This document shows positions 8,001 to 8,100 of a DNA stretch of 8,100 bases, one piece after another. Origin of the DNA: CAZCQG01 sp964500775 (GTDB taxonomy: Bacteria > Campylobacterota > Campylobacteria > Campylobacterales > CAZCQG01); the NCBI GenBank assembly GCA_964500775.1, contig CAZCQG010000065.1:1-8100 (forward strand). The letters run 5' to 3'. The position numbers and the translations under genes were made by a program. The notes beneath the pieces are model-generated. The model was not told where the DNA came from and ran no database searches. It saw only the letters and a program-made list of their open reading frames with translations. Position 1 is the stretch's first letter; each line of letters starts with the position of its first letter.

Positions 8001-8100
8001 TCTTTGGGTTCATCTCCCTCTTTCTTAGGTTTGTCACCTTGGTCTTCTTTCTTCTCTTCTTTTTTCGCTTGTTGTTCTTGTTGTTGTTCTTTCTCTACGG
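5039..8100 (-). CDS. Large beta-rich putative surface or secreted protein with charged linker, N-terminus outside the window
   Basis: The frame has no stop from the TAA at 5039-5041 to the right edge, giving 1019 visible residues; the true start is beyond the window. A TTG at 7900 can be read as a start, but the same frame continues upstream and no ribosome site precedes it. The visible N-terminal part is a Gln/Glu/Lys-rich then Pro/Asp/Gly-rich linker (about 80 residues). The body is Gly, Tyr, Asp, Ser and Thr-rich, with alternating patterns typical of beta strands and no membrane helix. Loosely repeated phrases such as FVGKIYGSQYQG, STYLYGTEINGF, FVDYESKKVFAF and MPFVDYDIVSGAL suggest duplicated modules. 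The last about 200 residues contain YMTWGYWT, YWVAGDAL, GTVNMTITF and GELYGAGIESVGGTF, resembling the end of transferrin-binding-protein-like beta-barrels. The end is CTNGCVAEGMP. From recalled neighbours in this phylum, the missing N-terminus may be a FecR-like domain; this is inference. Likely extracytoplasmic; role unknown. Confidence 0.85.
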   Translation of the reverse strand, partial: VEKEQQQEQQAKKEEKKEDQGDKPKKEGDEPKDDPKGNPEGDPDVGGGLPEDPTPPDTGDPIPFPELPPLPDPDPEPIPTTVSEGYSGNLLFSFNNDSYYIDFFGKNLGMSVSTPENTASQIALQTIYATDTPIRFIWDGTEYDVDSQNFVINVGLPTALLDSDLESEYLGYFGYWYDDSGEYEEGYVDTKGEFAYRYRSVADIDLPDALNDAVGATYLYGYEELIAYGKDATTLPGSGIQMYFDPLYGMAGFVDYESKKVFAFTNANNYGGTVAIFYGEIINTNEITGTSYLNYDGTPAELPFVGKIYGSQYQGLFLSAEETTDYDPLQDVFAGYRVTTTMIANGGMGGDSLSLNNQVYGLIDHTNDIGFYGEPTMTTALTLRNGDYKYAQEYESQAYSFLDERFSDSAMIFGSTEIETYDTDVGDILGISTSGDTDTIYPLMFGYYATDALTYVSDKAFSASAYADTENWESGVLSLFGKSFAIQSYFATDEYGEFAVRETVGYGFDGGGSLIQLGLIQSVGNVTPYGDVPTSGVAAYTMPFVDYDIVSGALTRKVGSATLYLNLSTEKYLAYDLPDPTSDEALSSRYFFSLIVGGLIDENGDALMGGYVFNQDSEGFWYEDMSTYLYGTEINGFAGTRENGAVYGFRDDSIYAIPESGAGTFGDTSADPVTLSGYAVGYAMDKGIILGTMSITNDNGVITDAGITAPTEFLKAVGVYDGSSQTTWTITRPGGGVDGDTIFEYDIDGGGADGTVTILDGTASATLTLAGDFGGQGLAFFKTYMDVVYNGDFSAYVDEYKFAILENTLSNGITGMMVSSGKDTVTYEDSGGIEHTFGLDYMTWGYWTSGDDTVGLYNAPSYWVAGDALSAEDKITELIGDTMGDQVATYAGASYGHVFSTASGNVYNSYGTVNMTITFSSTPTVTGDISQNWVNASNLSDSISDTFTGMLDGANEILAQMNTIHGQVEGELYGAGIESVGGTFQMSGTSTLSDTVNAAGIFMGEQTSCTNGCVAEGMP
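7856..8098 (-). repeat. Low-complexity charged and proline-rich linker inside the large protein gene
   Basis: Reading the minus strand, this encodes a Q/E run (EKEQQQEQQ), a K/E run (AKKEEKKED), K/P/D/G-rich repeats, then P-D-P-rich sequence (PLPDPDPEPIP). It is a flexible spacer separating an unseen N-terminal domain from the beta-rich body. Such tracts are typical of cell-envelope proteins that must cross or reach out of the periplasm. The underlying CAA/GAA/AAA codons make slippage-driven length variation possible. Confidence 0.7.

Noticed and set aside
5039..8100. Large protein as an RTX toxin or classical autotransporter
   Set aside because: No GGxGxDxxx nonapeptide repeats and no C-terminal autotransporter barrel ending in an aromatic residue; the end is CTNGCVAEGMP.
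1..8100. Mobile element, CRISPR array or defence island
   Set aside because: No transposase, integrase, regularly spaced repeats, terminal inverted repeats or recognisable defence genes on either strand.

Overview
The window looks like a chromosomal segment of a free-living, sulfur-oxidising type of Campylobacterota (Epsilonproteobacteria; Sulfuricurvum/Sulfurimonas-like). This is inferred from protein style, not from a marker gene. The pointers are a short HU with the 'VPGTTKKYKT..KFVPKF' arm, a periplasmic dihaem cytochrome c peroxidase, a membrane-bound multi-PAS sensor, AT-rich spacers and promoters showing little beyond a -10 box. I see no rRNA, tRNA, insertion sequence, integrase, CRISPR array or phage gene.

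Layout. (1) 1-2034, minus: a sensor protein running off the left edge, with two membrane helices, a helical periplasmic domain and at least four PAS domains; its output domain is outside the window. (2) 2035-2208: a divergent spacer holding minus- and plus-strand -10 boxes and a perfect operator-like palindrome. (3) 2209-3369, plus: a 12-helix MFS transporter with a TTG start. Its stop codon lies in the loop of a terminator hairpin that also serves the convergent HU gene. (4) 3385-3660, minus: HU, with a possible leader up to about 120 bases long. (5) 3876-4913, minus: dihaem cytochrome c peroxidase with its own terminator-like hairpin. (6) 4914-5038: an AT-rich spacer with a long imperfect inverted repeat upstream of the peroxidase gene. 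(7) 5039-8100, minus: a very large beta-rich protein, open to the right edge, with a charged Q/E/K then Pro/Asp linker, a repetitive Gly/Tyr/Asp/Thr-rich body and a C-terminal segment resembling transferrin-binding-protein-like beta-barrels, ending in a CX3C tail.

The genes look like independent transcription units rather than one pathway. The sensor and transporter are divergent, and the transporter and HU are convergent. The big protein, peroxidase and HU lie in the same direction but are separated by spacers of 125 and 215 bases. I find no clear new multi-gene system. The least explained element is the large beta-rich protein at the right end.
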